A DNA stretch of 64,000 bases from Pseudonocardia nematodicida (GTDB taxonomy: Bacteria; Actinomycetota; Actinomycetes; Mycobacteriales; Pseudonocardiaceae), in NCBI RefSeq assembly GCF_040105385.1, contig NZ_JBEDNQ010000001.1, forward strand, positions 124,001-188,000. The letters run 5' to 3'. A model generated the notes under the pieces. It was not told where the DNA came from. It saw only the letters and a program-made list of their open reading frames with translations, and searched no databases. Made by a program: the position numbers and the translations under genes. Each line of letters starts with the position of its first letter. Position 1 is the first letter of the stretch. Below are positions 7,864 through 16,841 of the stretch, piece by piece.

Positions 7864-9587
7864 GGGTGCGTCTCCTCGGTCGGTTCGAGGTACCGGGTCG
7901 CCGCGAGCAGCGACCGGGTGTAGGGATGTGTGACCTCGCGGCGGGCCAGCTGGTCGCGGGTGAGCTCCTCGACCACCTGCCCGCCCCGCATGACGAGGGT
8001 CCGGTCGCACAGCGCCTCGACGACGGCGAGGTCGTGCGAGATGAACAGCATGCCGGCGCCGAGGGTGTCCTTCGCCGCCACGAACCGGCGCAGCACCTCG
8101 GCCTGCACCGTCACGTCGAGGGCGGTGGTGGGCTCGTCGGCGATGATCAGCTTGGCCTCGGTCAGCAGCGCCGCCGCGATCATCGCCCGCTGGAGCATGC
8201 CTCCGGACAGCTCGTGCGGATGCTGTCGCCCGCGCGTGTCCGGTGAGCTGATCCGCAGCTCGCGGAACGATTCGGCCAGCGCCTCCCGGGCCCGGCGCCG
8301 GTGCACACCGAGATGCACCCGCGGGACCTCGGTCAGCTGGCTCTCCAGCGTGAGCGCGGGGTTGAACGTCGAGATCGGGTCCTGGTAGACGAGCGCCACG
8401 TCGCGGGCCAGGTCGCCCGGGGAGACCGGGCCGAGGAGGTCGTGTCCGGCCGCGGTGACCCGTCCCGCCGTCGCCGCCACCCCGTCCGGGACCAGGCCGG
8501 CAGCGGACATCGCGGTGAGGGACTTGCCCGACCCGGACTCGCCGACCAGCCCGACGATCTCGCCGGGACCGACGTCGAACGAGACGCCGGCGACCAGCTC
8601 ACGGCCGGCGGCGGTCGTCACCCGCAGGTCGCGGACCGACAGCGCGCTGTCCGCCGGATCGCGGTCGGGCTCGTGTGTCGCGGCGGACCGCGCCGGACGC
8701 AGTACACCGGTCCGGCGGCCGCGGACCAGGGACCGCAGCCGTGGATCGCTGCGCGCCGCCAGACCGTCGCCGATGAACATCGCCGCGGCACCGGCCAGCA
8801 CCAGCATCACGCTCGGTCCGACGATCTGCGCGGGCTGGACGTAGACGTGCGGCAGCCCGTCGGCCAGCAGCCGGCCGAAGTCGTACTCCGGGTTCTGCAC
8901 TCCGAGCCCGATGAACGACAGACCGGACAGCTCGGTCAGGGTGACGGCGAAGCTGTTCGCACTCAGCACCAGCAGGGGCCCGCCCAGGTTCGGGAGGACG
9001 TGCCGGCCCAGGACGATCGGCCGCGGGACCCCGAGCAGCCGGGCGGTGGACACGTAGTCCCGCACCATGATCGGCGCGGCCATGTTGGCGGTCAGGCGCA
9101 CGAACGACGGGATGCCGGCGATCCCGACGGCGACGGTCGCCGACATCGCCCCCGGCCCGAGGACGGCCGCCACCACCAGCGCGAGCACCAGCCCCGGGAA
9201 CGCGACCGCGACCGCGTTCGCCGTCAGCACGAGGTCGCGGATCCGCTGCGGCATCAACCAGACCAGCAGCCCGAGGACGACACCGGCGACGACCGAGATG
9301 GCGGTGGCCGCGACGGTCAGCAGCAACGTCGTCCGGGTGGCGACCAGCGCCCGCGCGAACAGGTCACGGCCGAGCTCGTCGGTTCCGAGCGGGTGGTCGG
9401 CCGTGGGTCCCAGGAGCCGGCGGTCGCTCAGTGTCCTGGCCTCGTCCCCCAGCAGGGCCGGCGCGAGGACGGCGACGAGGACCAGTAGCGCCAGGAGGAT
9501 CAGGCCGGTGATCAGCATGGGACCGGCCCGGCGGACCCGGCCGGTCCGCTCCGGGGCGGCGGACGAGGGAGTGAGAACGGTGCTCAT
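7860..9587 (-). CDS. fused DppC-like permease and DppD-like ATPase of a peptide-type ABC transporter
   Basis: A single 575-residue protein. Roughly the first 290 residues are a DppC-type permease, with the N-terminal membrane segment, the HPLGTDELGRDLFAR motif and a transmembrane core. From about residue 325 a DppD-type ATPase follows: Walker A GESGSGKS, signature ELSGGMLQRAMIAAAL, Walker B LIIADEPTTALD and the HPYTRSLL tail. The linker is an Arg/Ala-rich stretch. The reading frame is open throughout and the downstream gene starts at its stop, so this is a real fusion, not a missed stop. Similar fusions are known in actinobacterial peptide/nickel importers. Confidence 0.92.
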   Translation of the reverse strand: MSTVLTPSSAAPERTGRVRRAGPMLITGLILLALLVLVAVLAPALLGDEARTLSDRRLLGPTADHPLGTDELGRDLFARALVATRTTLLLTVAATAISVVAGVVLGLLVWLMPQRIRDLVLTANAVAVAFPGLVLALVVAAVLGPGAMSATVAVGIAGIPSFVRLTANMAAPIMVRDYVSTARLLGVPRPIVLGRHVLPNLGGPLLVLSANSFAVTLTELSGLSFIGLGVQNPEYDFGRLLADGLPHVYVQPAQIVGPSVMLVLAGAAAMFIGDGLAARSDPRLRSLVRGRRTGVLRPARSAATHEPDRDPADSALSVRDLRVTTAAGRELVAGVSFDVGPGEIVGLVGESGSGKSLTAMSAAGLVPDGVAATAGRVTAAGHDLLGPVSPGDLARDVALVYQDPISTFNPALTLESQLTEVPRVHLGVHRRRAREALAESFRELRISSPDTRGRQHPHELSGGMLQRAMIAAALLTEAKLIIADEPTTALDVTVQAEVLRRFVAAKDTLGAGMLFISHDLAVVEALCDRTLVMRGGQVVEELTRDQLARREVTHPYTRSLLAATRYLEPTEETHP

Positions 9588-10546
9588 ACCAGCGCCCTCC
9601 CGGCACGAAGGGTCCGCGGGTCCACCGCGGCGAGCACGATGTCGATCACGATGTTCAGGGTGACCGCGGCGACGCCGATCACCAGGATGATCCCCCTGGT
9701 CAGCGCGTAGTCCCGCTCGATGATCGACTCGACGACGGCCCGGCCGAGTCCCGGCCAGGCGAAGACGGTCTCGACGACGATCGCGCCGCCGATCATGCCG
9801 GCCAGGATGAGGCCGGACAGGGTCAGCGTCGAGGCCAGCAGGTTCGGCACGGCGTGCCGGGCGTACTCCCGGACGCGGCCGAGCCGCCGGCCGCGGGCGG
9901 TCCGCATGAAATCCTGTTCGAGCACGACGGCGGCCTCCCGGCGGACCAGGCGCGACATGGAGGCGATGGGCCCCGACGCGATGGCCAGGGTCGGCAGGAT
10001 GTAGGCGGCCGCGGACGAGGCTCCACCGGCCGGCAGCACACGCCAGGTCACCGCGAAAAGGACGATGAGGATCGCCCCCACGACGTAGACCGGCAACGCC
10101 AGCACGATCGCGGTGACCCAGCCGAACGCGGAGTCCAGCCACGGGTTGCGGTTGCCGCGGGTCAGCCCGGCGACCGCCAGCCCCAGCGCGAGCGAGACCA
10201 CCAGGGTGACGGCGATGCCCACCAGCGCGATCGACAGTGTGAAGGGGAGCCGGGTGGCGATGACGTCGGTGACCGGCTGCCCGGTGCGGTAGGACTCGCC
10301 CAGATCCCCGCGGAGCAGCCCCGAGACGTGGTCGAGGAACTGGGTGCCCAGCGGCAGGTCCAGGCCGAGCTGGGTGCGGACGGCGTCGACCTGTTCGGAC
10401 GACGCGTCGACACCGGCGATCACCCGCGCCGGGTCACCGGGGATCAGGTGGACGATCGCGAACGTGAGCACGACCAGCGCCGCCACGGCGAGCACGAACT
10501 CCCTCGCCTTGCGGGCCAGGAACACCGGCCACGGTCGGGCACGCAT
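9584..10546 (-). CDS. peptide/nickel-type ABC transporter permease (DppB-like)
   Basis: A 320-residue inner-membrane protein with about six hydrophobic segments. It shows the DppB-family N-terminal pattern (LTFAIVHLIPGDPARV), the RTGQPVTDVIATRLPFTL segment and the cytoplasmic EAA-type loop near DFMRTARGRRLGR. Its stop overlaps the start of the fusion gene (ATGA). Together with the permease half of the fusion it should form the membrane channel. It starts four bases after the binding-protein stop. Confidence 0.92.
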   Translation of the reverse strand: MRARPWPVFLARKAREFVLAVAALVVLTFAIVHLIPGDPARVIAGVDASSEQVDAVRTQLGLDLPLGTQFLDHVSGLLRGDLGESYRTGQPVTDVIATRLPFTLSIALVGIAVTLVVSLALGLAVAGLTRGNRNPWLDSAFGWVTAIVLALPVYVVGAILIVLFAVTWRVLPAGGASSAAAYILPTLAIASGPIASMSRLVRREAAVVLEQDFMRTARGRRLGRVREYARHAVPNLLASTLTLSGLILAGMIGGAIVVETVFAWPGLGRAVVESIIERDYALTRGIILVIGVAAVTLNIVIDIVLAAVDPRTLRAGRALV

Positions 10547-10550
10547 CGGC

Positions 10551-12107
10551 TCAGTCCGCGATTCGCAGCGTGGTCAGGTCCTCGCGGCCGCCGGGCGTCG
10601 CGAGCGAGAACCCCTCGCGGCTGACGTAGGAGTGCGTCGACGTCGAGATCGGGACGAAGTCCACGGCCTCCAGCGCGATCCGCTGCGCACGGTCCCACTC
10701 GGCGCAGCGCTCCTCGTCGGTGTCGGCGGCGAGGGCCGCCTCCAACGCCTCGGTGGCCTCCGGGTTGCGCAGCAGGCTGGTGTTCCGGCCGCCCTCGCTG
10801 TACGGCTGACCGATCACGGTGCCGAGTCCCCAGGCGATGGTGCCCATGTTGTTCACCGTCGCGAACAGGGTGACGTCCCAGCTCTCGGGCTGGTCGTAGA
10901 TCTCGCTGATCCAGGTCCCGACGTCGACATTGCGCAGCTCGACCTGCGCCCCGGCCGCGAGGAGCCGCTCCTGCAGGTAGACGACGGCGGCTCCGTTCGT
11001 GCCGATCGCATTGGCCCCGAGGACGTTCACCCGCACGCCGTCCAGCACCGGGGTGGCGGCGTCGGGGTCGGGGGTCTGCAGCAGAGAGGTGTCGGTGCTG
11101 GCGCACTGCATGTTCTCGTCACCGAGGGTCGCGATCGCTGTGCCTTCCGGACCGACGATCTGACGCAGCGCCTCCCGGTCGATCATCTGTGCCAGGGCGC
11201 GCCGGGCGTCGACGTCGGCGAACGGGCTGCCGTTGCGCCCGTTGAACATGACGTAGTACTCGCCGGTGGTCGCCGTCGTCAGCGTGAACGAGTCGTCGCC
11301 GTCGAACCGGGCGATCTCGTCGCCGCCCACCGGGGCGACGTCGAGCTCCCCGGTGAGCAGCTGGTTCGCCACGGCGTCGCCGGCGCCGACGACGAAGGAG
11401 AGCCGCTCGGCGGGCCGCCCGGCGAGCGGCTCGGAGTAGTCGACCCACCCGTCGTAGTCGTCGCGTAGCGCGAACTCGTGACGGACCCCGGGGCTCGACG
11501 ACGTCAGGACGTAGGGGCCGCTGAACGCGCCCTCGACGGAGCCGGCTCCCAGACCCGCCGGGTCGGCGGTACCGGCCGGACAGACGATGCCGGCCTGTGG
11601 CGTGGCCAGACCCGCCAGCAGGTCGGAGTGGGGTTCGCTCAGCGCGACCGTGACGCTGCCCGCGGCCTCGTCGGCGGTCACGGTCGCGTCGCCACGGCCG
11701 AAGATCCCGATCCGGTGCACCGAGCCGGTCTCCGGATCTGCGAGACGGGCCAGCGAGTCCGCGACGACCTCCGGGGTGATAGCGGTGCCGTCGGCGCAGG
11801 TGCGCCCGTCGGCGACGCCGAGGGTGACCCGGTCCGCCGCCTGTTCCCAGGAGGACGCCAGGCCGCCGACGAGCTCGCCTCCGCTGTCGCGGCGGACGAC
11901 CGTGTCGTAGGTCAGGCGCACCGCGCGGAAGTCGTCGGTCGCCGTGGCCAGCGCCGGGTCGAAGGTCGTCGGATCGGTGATCCAGGCCCCGCGGATCGTG
12001 TCCGTTCCCCCTGCCGTCTCCCCGCCGGTGGTGCACCCGGTGAGCACGAGCAGACCCGCGCAGAGCGCGGCCGAGACCGTGCGCCCGCCCCGCAACCGCT
12101 TCGGCAT
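10551..12107 (-). CDS. ABC transporter substrate-binding lipoprotein (family 5, DppA-like)
   Basis: A 518-residue extracellular binding protein. The N-terminus has a basic stretch, a hydrophobic segment and a lipobox ending at C25 (LTGC), so it should be processed and lipid-anchored. The body is a family 5 (oligopeptide/nickel) solute-binding protein, for example IRGAWITDPTTFDPALA near the start and the FNGRNGSPFADVDARRALAQMID segment. The start at 12107 places the signal peptide at the N-terminus; a longer open frame upstream is not needed. It is the first gene of the importer operon, downstream of the PucR gene. Confidence 0.93.
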   Translation of the reverse strand: MPKRLRGGRTVSAALCAGLLVLTGCTTGGETAGGTDTIRGAWITDPTTFDPALATATDDFRAVRLTYDTVVRRDSGGELVGGLASSWEQAADRVTLGVADGRTCADGTAITPEVVADSLARLADPETGSVHRIGIFGRGDATVTADEAAGSVTVALSEPHSDLLAGLATPQAGIVCPAGTADPAGLGAGSVEGAFSGPYVLTSSSPGVRHEFALRDDYDGWVDYSEPLAGRPAERLSFVVGAGDAVANQLLTGELDVAPVGGDEIARFDGDDSFTLTTATTGEYYVMFNGRNGSPFADVDARRALAQMIDREALRQIVGPEGTAIATLGDENMQCASTDTSLLQTPDPDAATPVLDGVRVNVLGANAIGTNGAAVVYLQERLLAAGAQVELRNVDVGTWISEIYDQPESWDVTLFATVNNMGTIAWGLGTVIGQPYSEGGRNTSLLRNPEATEALEAALAADTDEERCAEWDRAQRIALEAVDFVPISTSTHSYVSREGFSLATPGGREDLTTLRIAD

Positions 12108-12192
12108 GATGTGGTCCTCTCGTCGGTCGTCCGCGACCGGGTCGGTGGAGGAGAGCGCGCCTCGCTCCGGTGTGGGGCCATCAAACGGCAAC

Positions 12193-12215
12193 GGTGAGGT
12201 GATTCACCGCTCACC
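12193..12215. promoter_or_regulatory. nested palindrome between the PucR gene and the binding-protein gene
   Basis: GGTGAG (12193-12198) and CTCACC (12210-12215) flank a second palindrome GTGATTCAC (12199-12207). It lies about 85 bases upstream of the binding-protein start and 11 bases after the PucR stop. It could be an operator for the PucR-type protein or a terminator of its gene. No clear T-run follows on the leftward strand, which slightly favours an operator. Confidence 0.45.
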
Positions 12216-12226
12216 TGTCGAAACGT

Positions 12227-13480
12227 TCAGCGGGGCCTTTCAACACTTGTCGGAACGCCTCCGACGTGGTCTCCGTCGGCCGTCACCGCCCCGATCCGAT
12301 CGCGGATCCGGAACCACAGATGCAGCAGGAACCGGTCGCCCCCGTCGTCGAGCACGAGCCCGGTGCCCTTCTCGAAGTTCCGCAACCGGTAGTAGACGGT
12401 CGTGCGGTGCAGGTGCAGCCGCTCGGCGGTTCGCGCGACGCCGCCGGCCTCGTCGAGGAAGCATCGGACTGTCCGCAGGTTCTCCGCCGACTGGGCGTCG
12501 ACGGTTCCGGTCAGCAGTTCGGGCACGGCCGTGGCATCGACCCCCGGCACCAGTACGGCGTCCAGCAGCGCCTCCGTGGGGTGGTCGCCCCAGCGCACGA
12601 CGGTCCGCCCGGTCGACCGTGCGATCCGGCTCCCCGCGACGGCGTGGTCGTAGGAGCGCGACGCCGAGTCCAGCCCGACCGCCGACCCCACACCGACCCG
12701 GACCCGGCCGGTCATCGACGGGTCCAGCCGGCCCACCTCGTCGATCACCCGCTCCGCGATGCGATCGACCTGGGCGCGGGCGGTGGCGTCCCGGCTGCCG
12801 ACGAGCAGGAAACCCTGATCCCCGTGCACCGCCGAGGCGGCCGATCGTGCCCGGTCGGCGGGGACGGCCAGGCGCATCGCCCGGAGCAGCAGCGCCGGCC
12901 ACTCGTCGGCCACGGGGGTCGCCGTGTCGGTGTCCACGACCAGCGCCGTGACCGCGGCACAGCCCACGAACAGGCCCAGATCGAGAAGGTCACGCTCGGC
13001 CGTGCTGCGATCCCGCTGCTCCGCGCTGAGCAGGGTGAACAACAGCGTCCCGATCTCCCGCGCCGATTCCGACTCCTCGTGCTGCGACCGGATCAGCACG
13101 CGCTCCATCGCCTGCGCCGTGGCCTGGCAGCGCTGCATCTCCTCGGGTGTCAGATCGTGCTCGTCGGGCATCATCACCCACATCACCCCGAGCAGCCCAC
13201 GGCGGGAGCGGAGCGGGAACGCCATCCGGTCGTGCTCGTGCCCCTCGAAACCCAGTGCGTGCCGACGCCGGGGTTCCCGCCAGCTCAGGAAGCCCGCCGC
13301 GAAGGTGGCATCCCGCACGGGGCCCTCGATGCGCCGGTTCGCCAGCGACAGGAGCCGCAGCGGGTCGGCGTCGCCGAAGTGGGTGCTGTAACCCAGCAGG
13401 CAGAGGTCCGTGTCGTCGACCGCGACGCTGCGCTGGATGCTCTGCGCGAGTTCCTCCGCGAGATCGGAGATGGCGTCCAT
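12227..13480 (-). CDS. PucR-type transcriptional regulator (CdaR/PucR family)
   Basis: A 417-residue cytoplasmic regulator. The first half is GAF-like, and the middle contains a degenerate cyclase-like/GGDEF-like stretch (GRVRVGVGSAVG...SYDHAVAGSRIA). The C-terminal 60 residues carry the PucR helix-turn-helix: RCFLDEAGGVARTAERLHLHRTTVYYRLRNFEK. PucR regulators usually activate nitrogen or amino acid catabolic genes in response to a metabolite. Its gene lies directly upstream of the peptide-type importer operon and divergent from the dipeptidase/oxidase set, so it is the obvious controller of both. Confidence 0.88.
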   Translation of the reverse strand: MDAISDLAEELAQSIQRSVAVDDTDLCLLGYSTHFGDADPLRLLSLANRRIEGPVRDATFAAGFLSWREPRRRHALGFEGHEHDRMAFPLRSRRGLLGVMWVMMPDEHDLTPEEMQRCQATAQAMERVLIRSQHEESESAREIGTLLFTLLSAEQRDRSTAERDLLDLGLFVGCAAVTALVVDTDTATPVADEWPALLLRAMRLAVPADRARSAASAVHGDQGFLLVGSRDATARAQVDRIAERVIDEVGRLDPSMTGRVRVGVGSAVGLDSASRSYDHAVAGSRIARSTGRTVVRWGDHPTEALLDAVLVPGVDATAVPELLTGTVDAQSAENLRTVRCFLDEAGGVARTAERLHLHRTTVYYRLRNFEKGTGLVLDDGGDRFLLHLWFRIRDRIGAVTADGDHVGGVPTSVERPR

Positions 13481-13626
13481 GACGTGACTCTAGGTGGTGG
13501 TCGCGGGCTATCGTCGGCGCCGGACGACGATCACCTCGAGATCGCCCACCGGCATCCCACGGCTCACGCCGCAGGGGCGATGCCGTTCACCGCTGCCGAT
13601 CAGTCCCGAGCGACAGGAGCCGATCC

Positions 13627-14601
13627 GTGCCCGAGCAGTGTCTGACGATCGACGGATGCAATCCCAGCAACTGGGACTCACCGGACGTCTTCGAGAACAT
13701 GATCCGTGGTGGTGTGTCGGCGGCGAACGCCACGATCGCCATCTGGGAGGAGTTCGAGGAGACCGTCGACGAGACCGCCCGGTGGCACCGGCGTTTCCGC
13801 GAGCGGGCGGACGAGGTCCTGCACGTGCGTGGCGCGGACGACGTCGTGCGGGCGCACCGGGAGAAGAAGGCGGGAATCGTCCTGGGGTGGCAGAACATCT
13901 CGCCGATGGGCAACGATCTCGACCGGCTCGAGGCGTTCCACGTCCTCGGCATCCGGATCGTGCAGCTGGCCTACAACATCAGGAACCTGGTCGCGAACGG
14001 CTGCTTGGAGCCGAACGACGACGGCTTGAGCCTGTTCGGGGTCCGGACGGTCCAGAAGCTCAACGAGCTGGGCATCCTGGTGGACCTCTCGCACGTGGGC
14101 GACCGGAGCAGCCTGCACGCGATCGAGGTGTCGGAACAGCCGGTGGCCTTCACACACACGAATCTGCGCGAGTTCTTCGACAGCCCACGGAACAAGCCGG
14201 CCGAGCTGGTGCGCGCTCTCGTCGCGAAGGGCGGAGTGGTCGGGGCGAACGCGTTCCCGCAGTTCCTGCCCAGCGGTTTCGACGCCGACATCACCGAGTA
14301 CGTGGACGGTCTGGAGCGACTCGTCGAGGTGGCGGGGATCGACCACGTCGGCATCGCATCGGACTTCTGTGAAGGACGGGACCAGGGCTTCTGGCCGTAC
14401 CTGGGGCGTCTGCACGGGACCCTGCCGCACTTCGACATCCGGGTCCCCGATCCCAATCCGGTCATCGCCGGGCTGACCGGCAGCACCGACATGCCGAACG
14501 TGGCCGCGGTACTGCGGGAGCGTGGCTACACCGAGACCGACGTCGCCAAGGTCATGGGGGAGAACTGGCTGCGGCTGTACCGCGCCGTCTGGCGCGACTG
14601 A
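13627..14601 (+). CDS. M19 (membrane dipeptidase-like) family protein with altered metal site
   Basis: A 324-residue TIM-barrel protein of the M19 renal dipeptidase family. The second half is canonical: VDLSHVGDRS, FTHTN...DSPRN and HVGIASDFCEG supply two histidines and the aspartate. The N-terminal ligand pair (His-x-Asp in IDGHND) is replaced by IDGCNPSNW, and the bridging glutamate region (IEGG) reads VLGWQN. This matches, as far as I recall, a separate M19 subfamily that has DGLxYxNW here. The reaction may therefore not be dipeptide hydrolysis. The GTG start follows CAGGAG. It is the first gene of the rightward set. Confidence 0.85.
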   Translation: MPEQCLTIDGCNPSNWDSPDVFENMIRGGVSAANATIAIWEEFEETVDETARWHRRFRERADEVLHVRGADDVVRAHREKKAGIVLGWQNISPMGNDLDRLEAFHVLGIRIVQLAYNIRNLVANGCLEPNDDGLSLFGVRTVQKLNELGILVDLSHVGDRSSLHAIEVSEQPVAFTHTNLREFFDSPRNKPAELVRALVAKGGVVGANAFPQFLPSGFDADITEYVDGLERLVEVAGIDHVGIASDFCEGRDQGFWPYLGRLHGTLPHFDIRVPDPNPVIAGLTGSTDMPNVAAVLRERGYTETDVAKVMGENWLRLYRAVWRD

Positions 14602-14755
14602 CCGAGTCCGGTGGTCACCGGTCCGGGTTTCGTCATCTGTCGGAGGACGCCCGGTCAATCTTCGATTCCTGGAGGTCGAGTTCCGCCGGTCCACCGCCGG
14701 AGCATGTGCGGGGGCCGTCGACCGGACCGGGCCCGCACCGACACCTGGAGGGGTC

Positions 14756-15994
14756 ATGTCGCGGGGCTACTCGCACATCGTCATCGGAGCCGGGACCGTC
14801 GGCTCCGCGGTGGCGTACTGGCTGGCGCGACGGGGAGCCGAACGCGTGGTGGTGCTGGAGCGATTCGAGCTGCTCCATCCCTACGGGGCCTTCGGTGACC
14901 ACTCCCGGATCATCCGCAGGGTGTACCCGTCGGCCGACTACGTGCGCCTGACCGATGCCATGTTCGAGGCCTGGGAGCAGCTCGAGCACGACAGCGGACT
15001 TCCGTTGGTGGCCAGGACCGGTGGATTGGATCTCGCCGAGAGGGGAACGCGCGGCGACGACTATCTCGACCGGGCGCGGCGTGCTCTCGACGAGACCGGG
15101 GTCCCGCACGAGTCGCTGTCGGCCGAGGACATCCGCACCCGGTTCCCGCAGTGGAGGGTCTCCGACGACACGGTCGGCATCTTCCAGGCCGACGCCGGGG
15201 TCCTCGACATCCGCCGCACGGTGAGCGCACACCTCTCGCTCGCCCGGGCCGCCGGTGTCGAGTTCCGGAGCGGTGCCCGTGCGGACCGCATCGACGTCGG
15301 CGAGTCCGGGGTCGCCGTCCGTGTCGTCACGGCCGACGGTGACGTCGAGACCGTCCACGGTGCCGCGCTGGTGGTCGCCGCGGGCTCGTGGCTGGGCGAG
15401 CTCATGCCCGACCTCGGTCTGGACTTCACCCTGACCCTGTCCCAGGAACAGGTCAGCTACTTCAGCAGTACCGACCTGGCCGCGTTCACCCCGGACCGGC
15501 ACCCCGTGTGGATCCACCACGGCGCGCAGGACACCTTCTACGGCTTCCCGGTCTACGGCGAGGCGGCGACGAAGGTCGCGCGGGACATGCGTGGCCGGTT
15601 CATCGACAGCGGCGACCGGGTCTTCACCGGCGACGACGCCGAGGGCGAGGTGCTCGCCGGGTTCCTCCGCGAACACCTGCCGGCCAGCGCGGGGCCGGTG
15701 CTCGCGCACCGCACCTGCGTCTACGACATGACGCCCGACCGTGGCTTCCTGCTCGACACGCTGCCGGGCCATCCGCACGTCGCCGTGTTCAGCGGTGCCG
15801 GGCACGCCGGCAAGTTCGCGGGCCTGGTGGGGCAGATCCTGGCCGACCTCCAGACCGGCGGGTCCACCCCGCACCCGATCGACGCCTTCTCCCTCCGACG
15901 GCCGGCGACCTCCGACCCCGACCATCCGATCACCTTCGCACTCGACACCGATCCGGCGTCCGGTGTCGGGGAGGAGGCTCGTGCACACCGCTGA
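14756..15994 (+). CDS. FAD-dependent amine oxidoreductase, monomeric sarcosine oxidase/SolA-like
   Basis: A 412-residue flavoprotein of the DAO/sarcosine oxidase family. The FAD-binding Rossmann motif is GAGTVGSAVAYWLARRG near the N-terminus. C321 in HRTCVYDMTPD matches the Cys-x-Tyr-x-x-Thr-Pro-Asp site where FAD is covalently bound in monomeric sarcosine oxidase and N-methyltryptophan oxidase. The end FSGAGHAGKFAGLVGQ is also typical. It should oxidise a secondary amine or amino acid, releasing an aldehyde or imine and hydrogen peroxide. The ATG at 14756 follows GGAGGGG. The next gene overlaps its 3' end by 14 bases. Confidence 0.9.
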   Translation: MSRGYSHIVIGAGTVGSAVAYWLARRGAERVVVLERFELLHPYGAFGDHSRIIRRVYPSADYVRLTDAMFEAWEQLEHDSGLPLVARTGGLDLAERGTRGDDYLDRARRALDETGVPHESLSAEDIRTRFPQWRVSDDTVGIFQADAGVLDIRRTVSAHLSLARAAGVEFRSGARADRIDVGESGVAVRVVTADGDVETVHGAALVVAAGSWLGELMPDLGLDFTLTLSQEQVSYFSSTDLAAFTPDRHPVWIHHGAQDTFYGFPVYGEAATKVARDMRGRFIDSGDRVFTGDDAEGEVLAGFLREHLPASAGPVLAHRTCVYDMTPDRGFLLDTLPGHPHVAVFSGAGHAGKFAGLVGQILADLQTGGSTPHPIDAFSLRRPATSDPDHPITFALDTDPASGVGEEARAHR

Positions 15995-16778
15995 CATCCT
16001 GCGGGCGAGGGACTTCCCGGTCCGGCGCGACGGTGCGGAGGCGGGTCTCGGCGACGTGTTCCCCGGCTTCACCGCCGCGGACCGGCTCGGGATCGTCGCG
16101 GCCGGCCCGGGGGACACGCTGCTCGCCGCGCCGTTGCTGCTCGCCGCGGTCGGCGCCTTCTACGACGACCTGCACGCCGCCGGGACGGACTTCTACCGCT
16201 ACCCCGACTTCTTCGTACTGCACGTCGGCCGCCGGCACGGCTACCACAACCGGCTCGACATCTGGCCGCAGAGCAAGGAGGTCGTGGTCGCCGAGGATCC
16301 GCAGGAGATCCTCGCGGCGATCAACGACCGGGGGATCACCCGGCTGATCCTGCCCGACGTGGCGCCGGCCGGGGGAGTCGTGATGCGGCATGCCGCGGAG
16401 CTGGCCGGGGAGCGCCTGCGCAGCATCGTGGTGGCGACCGCCGAACCGGCCCCCGGCGCCTGGACGGTGGAGCCCTCCGTCGCGGCGGTCCCGCTGATCG
16501 CCGGCTGCGCCGAGATCTCCGCCGATCGGCTCGGCGCCGACCGGGCCCGGAGCCTGGCCGCGGCGGCCGGGTCCGGACGCCACTACCGGCCGGTCGACAC
16601 CGACACCGCACTCTCGGTGCTCTGCGGGCTCGGGGCGACCGACGAGTTCTTCGGGTTCGACGCCGAGTACCGGGCCGCGACCGGTATCGGTGAGCCGGTC
16701 CTCGCACGAGACCGGTACCTCCTCGTGCCCCCGGTCGATGGGCGGGACACGGCGACGGGTCGAGCCGCCCGGCCCTGA
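15981..16778 (+). CDS. conserved-looking protein of unknown function
   Basis: A 265-residue soluble protein that I do not recognise. It starts with GTG at 15981 after a GGAGGAG site inside the end of the oxidase gene, so translation is probably coupled. There is no signal peptide or membrane segment. Features: a Tyr/His/Asp-rich patch (FYRYPDFFVLHVGRRHGYHN) around residue 75, a segment that alternates like a Rossmann or flavodoxin fold (RLILPDVAPAGGVVM), and a C-terminal half rich in Ala. Its position suggests a role with the sarcosine-oxidase-like enzyme. I can name no function. Confidence 0.75.
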   Translation: MHTADILRARDFPVRRDGAEAGLGDVFPGFTAADRLGIVAAGPGDTLLAAPLLLAAVGAFYDDLHAAGTDFYRYPDFFVLHVGRRHGYHNRLDIWPQSKEVVVAEDPQEILAAINDRGITRLILPDVAPAGGVVMRHAAELAGERLRSIVVATAEPAPGAWTVEPSVAAVPLIAGCAEISADRLGADRARSLAAAAGSGRHYRPVDTDTALSVLCGLGATDEFFGFDAEYRAATGIGEPVLARDRYLLVPPVDGRDTATGRAARP

Positions 16779-16841
16779 CCCGGCGACGACGCCGTTCCCC
16801 ACCGGTGCGACCGGGCGTGGGCGGGCCGCGCCGCGCGCTGT

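Noticed and set aside
12266..13645. A 459-codon open frame opposite the PucR gene
   Set aside because: No recognisable domain, and composition typical of antisense GC-rich frames; the PucR protein on the other strand has a clear helix-turn-helix.
15509..15516. TGGATCCA as another GntR site
   Set aside because: It lies inside the sarcosine-oxidase-like coding sequence, where it encodes part of a conserved region, and has no neighbouring copies.
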